Assembly (NCBI GenBank): GCA_010015655.1
Contig: ML976701.1
Span: 128,689-192,688, forward strand
Direction of reading: 5' to 3'
DNA: 64,000 nucleotides
From: Bimuria novae-zelandiae CBS 107.79
Taxonomy: Eukaryota > Ascomycota > Dothideomycetes > Pleosporales > Didymosphaeriaceae
This document shows, one piece after another, positions 25,154 to 35,739 of this stretch. Position 1 is the first letter of the stretch; each line of letters opens with the position of its first letter. The notes under the pieces are model-generated. The model saw nothing but the letters and a program-made list of their open reading frames with translations. It had not been told where the DNA came from and searched no databases. A program made the translations under genes and the position numbers.

Positions 25154-27446
25154 TTTTATATAATATCAGTTAGCCTTACTCCACCTTTGTTTAATTACCA
25201 CCTAAAAAGCCTTACTATTTAGAGTTATAAAGTGCTTGTTAAATGGGCTATACTAAGCCAAGCATATCGCTAAATGATAGGGCTAGATAGTTGTACGATG
25301 GTACGGGTGAGAAAAGGATCTGGTATTTAAGTCTTGTCTATCTATTCTACGTACGGAGGAAAGGGGATTATAAGGATTAATGCTCGCGCACGGTGACTAT
25401 AGTCTGTGCCTTTGCCTGTGCGGTATTACATAACCATTGTCACCTGTCTTAAGATATTATATTAGGTAGCTGCCTGTACTGCGTACAGACAGTGCTAATA
25501 TTAATCCTTTAGCTTCTTAAAATTACTTAATATAAGTACTATTAGGGGGTATACTTTAATAATACTTTTACTACTATTCTTATCTAGTCTTTCTTTAAGC
25601 CTTTTAGTGCTCTCCTTAATTAGTTTAAGCAACTCTATGAGTTTAATAAGTATAGCCTAATTATTGCTCCCTATACGGTTCTAGAATATTATATGGGTAA
25701 CTAAGTCCTCTAGTTTCTCGTGGAGTGGTTTCTTCGTCTTGTTAGCGACAAGACTACTGTATTAAAAAGCTTCTACGTCTAGAAAGTGCTTAATTAGGTT
25801 ACGGAGGCATATAAATTATATAGCTTTATTAAAGGTAGAGTTCTATCTTTAGTAATAGTTAGCTAAAAGTAAGGTTACTAAAAAATAAGACGCTAATTAA
25901 GGGATTAAAAAGTCTTTTACTAACCCTATTAGTAACTACTTAAAGGTTAATAAGCGTGTGCAAGAGGGCTAGAGGGCAAGCTATTTTAATAAACTTACTT
26001 TATAGCGTTACTTAGTATTAACGTATATATTAGTATAGAGCCTTAGGATTATTAATTTTCCTCTTCTACACGTCCCTTTATACCTAATTAAAGCTCTTAA
26101 CCCGTCCTGGGCTTCTATTAATCTATAGGCTAATTAAATATATTATACTAACTAGTCTCCTCTTTCTCTAAAGGCTAACCTCCTCTTTAAAGTCCCTAAT
26201 AGAGGCAACCTCCCTTTTAAAGACCTTATAGTTACTACTAAATAGTGTAGCTTGTGCTATAAAGTTAAGGATGTGGCTAGAATAAGGAAGTTATTAACTA
26301 GGTTTAAACTAAGCTTAAGATATAACACCTTAGCGGCGATATTATTTAAAAAGGTATTATTAAAAGATAAAGTAGCTAATATTTTTCTTAAATCTATAGT
26401 CCTTAATAACCTTAAGCGTACACATCGCTATATTCTTGCCACTATAAGTATTATCTATTTTAAGGAGGGCTAAAGGTATAGTTTAGCATAAAAGATTCTT
26501 ATTAATAAAGTAAGCTATAATACTATTTAAATCCTTCTTCCTACGGCTTGTCTAGAGGTTAAATAATAAGTAGATCTTATTAATAGCCTTACTAAGCACT
26601 ATCTTTATATTCTTTTTATAAACTTTATACTCCTTCTACACCTAGCGTAAGACAGTAGTACTAAATAGTATTATCCCTTAAATAATAAACGGGAATATGC
26701 GGCTAAAGATTTTTTTTAAAAATATACACTATTAAGCTTTTTATATAGGATATTATTGTGCACTACCTATTAGAAGATATTATATTAAATTATTTTTAGT
26801 TAAAAGGTCCTATAACCTAACTATATACCTCCTATTGTTTAGGATTTATTCCAGTAGGTTAAGTATTATAGTGTTATTAAACGTTGTAATGCTAATAGCC
26901 GTCTCCTCTAGGAAAGTGTTTAGATAAAGGCTTTTAAAATAGCTTAATATAGACTTACTACCTTAGCTTACTTTATATAGGCACTTCCTTTTGCCTAATA
27001 TATAGTAAGCTTAATATAAAAACTAAAGGCTTTCGTGTTCCTCCCCTAATAGAGGAACCCTGAATTTCTACTACTAAGTAGTTATTTAATAAGGGCGTTA
27101 TAATTAATAGAGACCCTACAGCTACTTTAATAACTAATTAATAAAGGAGTAGTTATACGGGGCTTAAAAGCTACTCTTTAGTTTAGCATGTACAACTTTA
27201 CTATCCCTATTAGTAGCTTAAAGCTCCGTAGGCACCTACTTACTATTTACTTTAATAAGCACCTTTAAAACGTTATTATCCTTAAAAATCTTAAATAACG
27301 TAGATAAGACAGAAAGCAACGACAAGGGTACTAATAAAAGCTAGCTACTTAATAATTAGCTAATAAGTAAAGAAAAGGGCGTATTTAGACGTATTTGCGT
27401 ACGTCTAGTCCTCATTTTGATAGAAAACCTCTAAAATTAATACAAG
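25154..27446. other. RIP-degraded host relic, right part
   Basis: Continuation of the sequence interrupted at 12395. Very TpA-rich, stops in every frame. One open stretch of 73 codons (26252-26473, plus) is Lys/Leu-rich and shows no domain I can name; I treat it as chance. It ends at the TA target site of the Tc1-like element. Confidence 0.55.
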
Positions 27447-27595
27447 TACGGAGGTGCATATCAAAAGTCCGCGCTCACCGCCTCCAGTTTTTCTGCCGGC
27501 AGAATCCTGCCGGCAGGATCTGCCACGTCACCACCATTTGACTACTTCCTACTGTACACACTGTATACTCTCTCTTTTCGACAAAATTTACCGAT

Positions 27596-28882
27596 ATGGC
27601 GCCTTATGATTCTGCTACCCGAGCACAAGTTATTGCTCTTAAAGTTTTCGGTGTATCAAATGAGGATATTGAGCGACAGACCGGCATAAAAGCACGTACA
27701 GTCAACTCTATCTACGATCGCGCAATCAAACGAGGTTTCGATCCACAGGCTGAGCATCCTGTTGTCCGTAATATCCATGTTGAAGATGCCCCCCGCTCCG
27801 GCCGCCCCCCCAAACAGGATGACGCCAAAGATGATATCCTTGCGAAGGTCCGTTCTGACCGCTTCGGCCGGGAGAAAACATGCGCTTATATTGCCGCAGA
27901 AGTTGGAGGGATTTTAGCTATGACCGTTTGGCGCGTTCTTCGAAAGGCAGGTCTAAGAAAGACAAAGCCAACTCGAAAGCCAGGCCTTACAAAAAAAATG
28001 AGGGAGGAGAGGCTTCAGTTTTGCCGGAGCCATGCCCACTGGACATTAGACGATTAGAAGAATGTCATCTAGTCAGACAAGACATCCGTTGTTCTATTGC
28101 ACCGTCGTGGAGGGTACCGAATCTGGCGATCCAAGGACGAGCGTTTTCTGAAGAGTTGTATACGAGAAAGGTGGAAAGGCTATTCGGAATTTATGTTTTG
28201 GGGCTGCTTTTCTTATGATAAGAAAGGGCCTTTTCATATTTGGCGGCCTGAGACGGCGTCAGAAAGAGAGAAGGGAGCTGTTGAAATAGCTAAGCTTAAT
28301 GAAGAGCTTGAGCCTATTATAAAGGAGATGTGGGAACTTAATACTGAGATGGGAAGGCTAGGGCTACAGAACAAGAGCGAAAGGAAACCTCAATGGAAAT
28401 AGACTGCAGCAAATAGCAAGCTTACAAGAGGTAAAGGAAAAGGTATAGATTGGTACCGCTACCAATCCTGCATCCTTAAGCCAAAGTTGCTTCCATTTGC
28501 TAAAGAATGCATGAAGGACCGGCCAAATACAATTGTGCAAGAGGATAAGGCCCCTTCCCATGCCCACCACGCCCAAAGCTTTGTGTATAGTACGCATGGC
28601 GTTGCAAAGCTTCTTTGGCCCGGCAATTCTCCGGACTTGGATATGATTGAGCCTTGCTGGGCACATCTCAAACGTGTAGTTAGTAAGAAAGGTGCTCCAA
28701 AGTCAAGAGCTGAGGCCGAGCGAGCCTGGAAGGAGGCATGGGACCATCTAGAACAATGGCGAATTCAGGCCTGGATCGAGCGAATCATGAGGCACATTCA
28801 GGAGGTAATTCGGCTTGAAGGGGGTAATGAGTATCGCGAGGGAGCGGAGGATAAGCCTAGGAGGCATGAGAGTCGGCAATAA
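27596..28882 (+). pseudogene. Tc1/mariner DD34E transposase with two in-frame stops
   Basis: One continuous frame of 428 codons starts at the ATG at 27596 and is broken only by TAG at 28055 and TAG at 28400. The N-terminus is a helix-turn-helix DNA-binding region (about residues 10-55, then a second HTH with Thr-Val-Trp-Arg-Val-Leu near 105). The catalytic core shows IWSDKTS (first Asp), VQEDKAPSH (second Asp) and SPDLDMIEPCW (Glu), with 34 residues between the last two. The first stop follows WTLDD, where the family has Trp (TGG to TAG). SDK for the usual SDE and EDK for EDN are also substituted. A basic tail ends the protein. The enzyme cannot be made full length without readthrough. Confidence 0.9.
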
Positions 28883-28933
28883 ATTGTGTTATCCCAAGCT
28901 AGCACTAAATAAACGATATTGCCAAACCGCCTC

Positions 28934-29038
28934 GAAAAATCGATGTGCCCTGAAAAATCGATGTGCACTGAAAAATCGATGTGCACTGAAAAATCGATGT
29001 GCACTGAAAAATCGATGCGCTCTGAAAAATCGCTGTAC
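28934..29038. repeat. 18-bp minisatellite inside the Tc1-like element
   Basis: About 5.8 units of GAAAAATCGATGTGCACT, starting at 28934, 28952, 28970, 28988, 29006 and 29024; the first and last units vary. It lies between the transposase stop and the right inverted repeat, so it is non-coding; the open frames across it are a by-product of its 18-bp (3n) period. Confidence 0.95.
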
Positions 29039-29165
29039 GGGTACCCATGGGAGGGTGGTTTTTGAAATAGGAAGCTTTTCGGGGGTTTTGCAATAGGAAG
29101 CTGAGATCCTGATTACTAATCGGTTCAAAGGCGGTGAGCGCGGACTTTTGATATGCACCTCCGTA

Positions 29166-29870
29166 CGTACAAATGGGATGGCTGAGGGTAATCACCGTGA
29201 TAGACTAACGCTGAGATCTGATGCCCCACATTAACCCCTGTCCATCCGAAACCACATGAAACTACAGTGCTGCACTAAAGCAGCCAATCAGACGACGGCA
29301 TTACGGTTTCATATTCTCCATGGAGCAAATCCAGTCCACCCGGAGTGGATGGAGTGGATGGATCACAGAAGAAATCCACCCATGAAGAACACTGCAACAG
29401 ATGCGCTAGCAATATCAGAGCGATCCACCATCGACCCAGGCGTTCACCTCAACAAACCGCACCTTGACCACGCTCACGCTTAAGTGTTGAAAACCCAAGT
29501 ACGCGCATTGGAGACCACTCGATGGGCTACCATTGGTACCTACGGCTCTTCAATAGAAACGCTTTCCGGAACAGCTAACTGTCGGCCCTAACATCGATGC
29601 ATCTATCTCGCGCCTACAAGGAAGTCGTAGCTACTAGGGCAGTCTCCGATCTGTTGTCCTGATGCTTGGTGCGACGTTCCGTTCTTCGTAACCTGTGATC
29701 CCGCTCCGACTCACAAACCGGGAGTCAACGCTGTTTGCCGCTTTGGAAGATACACCTAGACGCACATATGTATCTTTCCGTGGCCCAAATATCGGCGATG
29801 GTCTCCGTATTGAGAGGGTGTTGACGACGGTTTTGTGCTGCCTCGTGCACCTGTTCGAACTGCTCTTCTG
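29166..29870. other. intergenic stretch with dispersed repeat copy
   Basis: About 0.7 kb of normal composition without a recognisable gene. At 29311-29372 lies the partner of the 11411-11475 repeat in inverted orientation. Confidence 0.55.
29311..29372. repeat. right copy of ~60-bp dispersed repeat
   Basis: Shares TTCTCCATGGA, ATCCAGTCCACCCGGAG and TGGATGGAG with the reverse complement of 11411-11475. The two copies bracket AT-rich block 1 plus the Tc1-like element. Confidence 0.65.
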
Positions 29871-31107
29871 ATGGCACCCGCCCGCTGCCCTTCCTCCTCT
29901 TAATCACCAACTCCACCGTAACCCTCACTGCTGCCTCAAAGTACACCCTCAAAACCACCTACGACGCCAGCAACTTCTTCAACTCCTTCGACTTCATCGA
30001 TGTGCGTTCCTCCTCTTCGTTGCGCTGGTCTAAATCTAAGTAGTGTCTAGAAACTCGATGACGGAAACGGCGGCATCGCGCACTATCAGAGTCTTCTCTT
30101 AGCCTTCAGCACCGGCCTAACGCACACGCTTGACAACAAAATCTACCTCAGCGTCGACAGCACGCACGCACAAGATACCCGCGAGCAGCGGCAGACCTAG
30201 CGTCCATGTAGAAAGCAAGACGTCTTGGAACGGCGGTCTTCTCGTCGCTGACTTTGACCATGTGCCGGTTGGTGCGTGCGGCGCATGGCCAGCATTGTAC
30301 GTTAACGCCTTTCCTCTCACTAGTCCCCGCGTATCTGCGAAACTGGAGGGTGAGGAAACACGCAGTGCTAACGCTCATCGCAAAGCTGGGCCTACAACGA
30401 AACCGCCCTCCCATTCACCTACGCCGAAGTCGTCATCTTCGAAGGCGTCTCCTTCGCCATGCACAACGAAATCACGCTCTACACCACCGCCTCGCCGTGC
30501 ACCGTGTAACACGGCTACGGCCCCGCTGCCTTCCTAGCCGGCAGCGACCCTCTGGACTGCGGCGGGATGTCCGTCGAAACGGTGCAGGATCTTAAAAAAG
30601 ACGGGCGCATGCGGGGCTGTGTGGTGGAGGGGCAGGAAGGAACGTTCGGCGCGGCGATGAACAAGGGCGGTGGGGGCGTATGGGCGATGCAGGTAGACAC
30701 GGATGTGATTCGCGCGTGGTGGATTCCGCGAAGGCGGGTGCCGGAGGAGTTGAAGAGCGGGAAGTGCGAGAGCGTTAATCCGGATGCGTGGCCGATTGAT
30801 CCTGTGATGAGGTTTGCGGTGAGGAGCTGCAATTTGAAGAAAGCGTTTGCGAATATGAAGCTTATGAGTTGCGCGACGCGTGCTGGACTGCCATGCGGTG
30901 AGGACGCTAACGGTGCGTGGATAGGTGTTGAATATCAATTTTTGCGGCGCATATGCGAGTTCTGCACGGGGAGGATATAATGGGTATAATAATTGCAAGG
31001 CGACGACGGGATGGGCGGAGTGCGAGAGATATGTGCGGGAGCACCCTGAGGCGTTCAAGGACACTTACTTTTCGATAAATTCTTTACGGCTTTTTGAGAG
31101 GAGATAG
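29871..31107 (+). pseudogene. GH16 family endo-beta-glucanase pseudogene
   Basis: Clear relic of a secreted glycoside hydrolase family 16 enzyme (fungal mixed-linkage/1,3(4)-beta-glucanase type). Visible in order: YDASNFFNSFDFID (about 29960-30001), a 49-nt GT-AG intron (30002-30050), RPSVHVESKTSWNGG with GACGAWPA (about 30190-30297), GGGGVWAMQVDTDVIRAWW (about 30670), NINFCGAYA and the C-terminal EHPEAFKDTYFSINSLRLF. Lesions: no ATG in frame with the leader (the ATG at 29871 is out of frame), a frameshift between about 30160 and 30190, an in-frame TAA at 30507, and loss of the middle Asp of the E-x-D-x-x-E active site (GTC Val at 30432). The last intron (30864-30924) starts AT instead of GT. 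Not expressed as an active enzyme. Confidence 0.85.
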
Positions 31108-31923
31108 GCAATGAGAGTACCCAATGTAGGGACAATGCAGGGGTTTGCATAATTTCTAACCACCCCTAGAGATGAGTTAGCTCGAGCTCACAACTTATCT
31201 CAACTCAGACTCACCCGTGACCCTGAAGATGGCGCACCAGGGGATTTTCATGCAGGCCCGGTACATCAACATTATCCTGCAACGTTGCCCAGTCCGGATT
31301 TGTCCGTCTTTCCGATCTGTTCCTGAAATAAATGTTCTTCAGCAGCGGAGTGAATTCGCTGTCGCTCTCTCGAAGCCTGTCGATGATGAGAGTCCTGCCC
31401 GGTACGTAAGCGTTGCTGATAATGTAGAGTTTCTCGAGAGATGCCGGAAGAAGACTGCGAATGTCGAAGTTATCCTCCACCACCTCCACCGTTTCCGGCT
31501 CGTCCTTGTAAAAGCCGTCCTCCAACGACGCATCGCTCATCCAAGGATCTTCTGTTGCGTCCGTGTCTGAGGACAGCACACGCCAGTCGATGCGAAGCGT
31601 CTTTAATTGCTCGAAACCACGCAGAGAGCTTTTGCCCAGGGCGCTCTCCTCCGTATCATACTGCTAATATCAAAAAAGCAATCCCAACATGTTAAGGTAC
31701 GCAAAGCTCACCTCTTCGCCCCCAATGCCGGAGAACTCGTAGACTAAGTGTTGTAGCGAATGTCCCACGTGCTCTACGAGAGCAAGCAAGTCCCTCTTGG
31801 GGTCCGGCCAGACGTCATCCGCAACGGTTATATCGCCGATTTCGTAGCTGAATCTTTCCAGTTTGGGGGTATTTCGCACGATTCGCTCAATGCCTATTGT
31901 TTCGAGACGCGAGAAGTGGAGTA

Positions 31924-33713
31924 AGCTAGCCGATACGTAAGCTGGCCACCCGGGTAAGCTGGCCACCCCACCAAAACGCGACACCTGCACAAAACACGCC
32001 ACATCTCTCCACAACGCTCATTAATATGGACGCCCGTGAGCATGCTATACAATTAGCTATTAGAGATTTTAATGCAGGCATTTATTCTAGTTATCGCGCT
32101 ATAGCTACCGCGTACAGTATTCCTCGATTGACCCTATTAACGCGTATTAATGGCGTATAAAACTAACGCGTTAGTCACTAATACTAGCAGCGTCTAACTC
32201 CTCTACAGGAGGACTTCCTAGTAGAATAGATTCTTAAAGAAGACGCACGCGCCTGCCCTCCCTCACACGCTCGCGCTCGAGAAATAGCCAATCAAATTCT
32301 ACGTATGAATAGTGACAACTAGCCTATTAGCAAGCTCTGGCTCTTACACTTCCTCCGGCGCCAGCCACGCGTTGCCTCTGTAGTCGGCAGAAAGCTAGAG
32401 GCTCAGAGAGCTGATGCAGCGACACCAGAGCAGCTACGCGCGTTCCTAGAGCTCTACGAACAGACTCGACGGCGGCTCAACATACGGGTGGAGAACACAT
32501 ACAATATGGATGAGACTGGCATTGCCCTAGGGGTATGTACCAACACCAGAGTACTCTCTAGTAGTTAGAAGAAGAAGGCTTATGTTCGCTCTCCAAAGAA
32601 TCGCCAGTAGGTCTCTATAATTAAGTGTGTATCGGCGACAGGGCGGAAGCTACGCTGTGCGGTCATCTTTAAGGGCCAGAGCCTACAGACAACATGGTTC
32701 TCCTCGTCCCACGTACCTGACTGGATCTACACTACCTCTGAGAACGGATGGACGTTAAAAGCGATAGGTGTTGAGTGGCTACAGCGCATATTTATACCTG
32801 AGACGGCTGTATCTGATGGCCAGCACAGGCTCCTCATCCTTGACGGTCACGGCAGCTATATTGATATAGACTTCCTGTGGCTCTGCAAGCTGCATCGTAT
32901 ACAGCTCCTATATCTACCTGCGCACACTTCACACGTCCTATAGCCTCTCGATCTCGCTCCTTTCTCTGTGATCAAGTCTAGCTACAGGCGTCAGATCCAG
33001 GAGCTCGCATCACTCGACAACGCTGCGCCTATCAAGAAGGAGCGCTTTATCACCTGCTATCATCAAGCTAGGGAGGAAGGCTTCACAGAGCGTGTAATTC
33101 GAGCTAGCTAGCAGGCATCTGGTATCTGCCTATTTAACATTAATCATGTGCTTAGCTCGTCGCAGGTCTCTCAGAGGCCTACTACGCCTACACGTCAGCA
33201 GCAGCCTCAGCAGCAGCTCCAGAGCTTCCTCTCTACTCCCCAGGGCCCTCACGATCTCTATATAGCGCAGCGCAGCGTCCAGAGCGTCGAGAATCCAGGT
33301 CGTACGACCCGGCTACTCCTACAGAAAGCAGGTAAGGCTCTAGCAGCTGCAAATGCTAGAGCTGCAGGCCTAGAAGCAGAGAAAAGACGACTTGAGCAGC
33401 AGCTAGAGATATCTACCTCTTAGCGTCAGCGTAAGCGCGTTCGAGTAGACCTAAATTAACGCTTTGTAGAGGTAGAGAGTATCAGGGAGGCTATGCGCGC
33501 AGCCAAGGCTTTAGTAGTTTAACTACGTAGATCTACTGTATTAAGCACCTTAGAAGCAACTGCTAGAGCTATAGTAGCTACAGCGCTTGAATCTATGTGT
33601 AGTTAATGGCAATCATAAGAAGCGTTGTTGAGAAATCGTGTGTTTTGTGCAGGTGTCGTGTTTTGGTGGGGTGGCCAGCTTACCCGGGTGGCCAGCTTAC
33701 GTATCGGCTAGCT
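31924..33713 (+). mobile_element. Fot1/pogo-type DNA transposon, 1790 bp
   Basis: Terminal inverted repeats of 74 bp (31924-31997, 33640-33713) differ at one base and are flanked by TA duplications (31922-31923, 33714-33715). Each repeat holds iterated GTAAGCTGGCC motifs (31937 and 31954 on the left, with a related GTAAGCTAGCC at 31921), possible transposase-binding iterons. The internal frame is a DDE_1 transposase relic (32026-33606). The size fits Fot1-like elements (about 1.9 kb). It sits in the coding sequence of the F-box gene. Confidence 0.92.
32026..33606 (+). pseudogene. Fot1/pogo DDE_1 transposase, RIP-degraded
   Basis: One frame from the ATG at 32026 reads through about a dozen TAG/TAA codons to about 33606 (some 526 codons). 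The N-terminus (RAIATAYSIPRLTLLTRI) is a psq/CENP-B-like helix-turn-helix. The catalytic triad of the pogo type is visible: MDETGIALG (Asp, about 32509), LLILDGHGSYID (Asp, about 32840) and PLDLAPFSVIKSSYR (Asp, about 32950). Stops fall where TGG or CAG is expected (HVL-stop-PLDLA for the usual HxxQPLD). The C-terminus is Gln-rich followed by a coiled-coil-like Ala/Glu/Leu stretch (33330-33420). Inactive. Confidence 0.88.
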
Positions 33714-34500
33714 TACGATTTCGCTAGCGTTCGAGTTAGGCATCCATGATCCAGAGTCAGTCGCGGACCCGCCCATAGCATTTGCGACAAAGTTCCAGAC
33801 GCTAGGTATGGCGCAGAAAAGCATGCACCAGTCGACACTACACGACATTTCCGTGTCCCAGTGTGCAACTGCCACAGTAGTGAGGTGCTGAAAAGGCAGT
33901 TTGGGCGCAAGAACAGGGTCGCGGTAGGCTAACGCGATGAGGGACAGGTGTTCCATAAAGATGTCGTTCATCTCTACGTCCGTGAACCGGAACGCCTTGA
34001 GAAAAGAAAGGTGTGTAATGCCCCAGCATTACGATTATGGGTTCTGACGAACCCTGTGAAATCCTCTCGTCCCATAACAGGGTCCAACCGCCATCACCAT
34101 ATAGCTCTTCAAGTTCCCGTTTAACAACACCATAACGATCGAGGTCTTCTTGTGGAGGCTGCACGTATGGTTCCGTGAGCTGATGACTATGCGAAGCGTC
34201 ACCTTGGAGATAGACCGCGCGTGAGCCCGGCAGGCTAATCTCACGCACATGCTCGCCAATTCTCGGGTTAGCCAGGAACTCTTTTAGTTTATTCCACAGG
34301 ATATGATTTTCCGCTGGCCATGCACTGTCTCCAGCATCAATTGTACGATTCTCGGCAAAAAGACGTTTGTGTTCCGCGATGAGGGATTCGCAGAGTTTCC
34401 AATGAGCTTTGCATGTGAGTGCGAAGTCGAGGCACGAGAACGGGTCCAGAATCTCAGCGACAGAGAGTATGAGCTCTGGAGGGATCTCGCCGAAAGCCAT

Positions 34501-35579
34501 CGCGCGGTGCGATAATAATGTTTAATGGAGGTGGGAAAATGGGGATAGGGGATTTGATTGTTGGAGGAGAAAGGAGCGACCGCGATTATATAACAAGATC
34601 ACAATCCTATGATTGGTTCGAATGGATGCCGATCCACAGTGTTGCCTAGACCACCTTGGCATCTACTCGCCCAACGCGCCAACTGACGTCTTGGCCCTAC
34701 GCAGCTCAACGCAACTTCGCGGCCTAACGTAACCTTAAGAGCTCTACTTCCCTAATCTACCCTAAGTATTACTTATAACTATGCCTTAATATTATAGTAG
34801 TTAAGGCTAAGGGTAGAAAGAAACGCGAAACAATTCCCCTTAATCTAAAAGAAAAAAAAAGCAAACCCTTAAAAATGAAGTAAGGAAGACCCCTAGAACT
34901 ACTTAAAACAAAGATAAAAGTAGTCACCCTTACCTTAAAAAAGGTATTTTATGAAGAAGAGAAATACCCTATAAAGGAATAAACTAGTAAGGATCTATAA
35001 TATAAACTTCCACGTAAGGACTATATGTCACGATGCCTATATATACTATCCTATGCCTTCTAACGATAGCTATCGTTACTCGTTCCTTTTAGGGATGTAT
35101 GGCGGCGTGGGATAGGGCGACGAACATTACATTAAGCCTAAAAAGCCAGTTATTAGGATAAAAGAACTACGACTTATTATAGTAATAAAGGCTAAGATAG
35201 GCTAGAGACGGAAAAGAAAACGTTCTTTAATAGTAAAGCTACTCTTCGTAATAAAAGAAGTAGTAGATTACTCTTAGTAGTAGCTAAAATATTCTACTTA
35301 TTATTTAAGTAAGCGTTAAGCTTATAGTAACTACTATTATTACTACTAGTACCCTTTTATACTATAATAGCCCAAAGGTAGTCGCGGATTAATTAAAAAT
35401 CTTCGTAAAAAGCTCTATCCCTTATAAGAATACTCTTTATTACCCCTAGACTATTCTTTACAATACTTTTATTATTACACCATAGGTGTATGTGACTGAC
35501 TAAGGGCCTAACTTAGTAGGATTAGGTAACTCTAGGTATATAGCTAATGCTATCTAAGGAAAGGCTTAGTAGTAATTCG
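34501..35579. other. F-box gene upstream flank grading into AT-rich block 2
   Basis: 34501-34740 is normal sequence (likely promoter side of the dead F-box gene). From about 34740 the sequence turns TpA-rich and carries no open frame; no domain could be read. Confidence 0.55.
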
Positions 35580-35739
35580 TGTAATAGGCTACACCCAGTT
35601 GTTGCCTTAGATCCTTAACCCTTAGTTATGCGAACCCCAGATATATAAGTTTAATGCCTAAAGCTTAACTTTAGACTTTTTATTAAATTTATAAGTATTT
35701 TTAAGTACTTTTAGCTCCTTAAGCACCTAGCCTTTTATA
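35580..35739 (+). repeat. 5' LTR of Gypsy fragment
   Basis: 160 bp with RIP-type differences from the two block 1 LTRs; lacks the 18-bp internal duplication of 24970-25148. Confidence 0.75.

Larger units (their letters stand above)
27449..29163 (+). mobile_element. Tc1/mariner-type DNA transposon, 1715 bp
   Basis: Perfect 35-bp terminal inverted repeats (27449-27483 and 29129-29163, outer end CGGAGGTGCATATC) are flanked by the TA dinucleotide duplication (27447-27448, 29164-29165) typical of this superfamily. One transposase frame (27596-28882) fills most of it, followed by an 18-bp minisatellite (28934-29038) before the right repeat. Base composition is close to genic, so the copy is far less RIP-changed than block 1 beside it. 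It inserted at the right edge of block 1. Confidence 0.93.
31211..34500 (-). pseudogene. F-box/LRR-like protein gene interrupted by a transposon
   Basis: The start at 34500 opens an F-box (IPPELILSVAEILDPFSCLDFALTCK, about residues 6-31), the Skp1-binding motif of SCF ubiquitin-ligase adaptors; fungal proteins of this layout carry a poorly conserved leucine-rich region behind it. A one-base frameshift lies at a G4 run (minus strand; 34021-34024): removing one G joins EPIIVMLG to ITHLSFLKAF. At 33714-33715 the frame is cut by a Fot1/pogo element (31924-33713). Deleting the element plus one TA restores the frame exactly (NASEIV joined to LHFSRLETIG). A 48-nt GT-AG intron (31664-31711) follows, then the acidic C-terminal part ending at 31211. 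Without the frameshift and insertion it would be a protein of roughly 490-500 aa. Confidence 0.8.

Noticed and set aside
26252..26473. 73-aa Lys/Leu-rich frame in block 1
   Set aside because: Composition follows the AT-rich background and there is no motif; likely a chance opening in a retroelement relic.
28815..29096. Open frame with KNRCAL repeats
   Set aside because: It is the 18-bp minisatellite read as codons (period divisible by three), overlapping the end of the transposase; open on both strands.
30534..31064. 176-aa frame on the minus strand
   Set aside because: Antisense to the GH16 relic; no motif of its own.
33148..33423. Gln-rich 91-aa protein
   Set aside because: It is the in-frame tail of the degraded Fot1 transposase between two RIP stops, not a separate gene.
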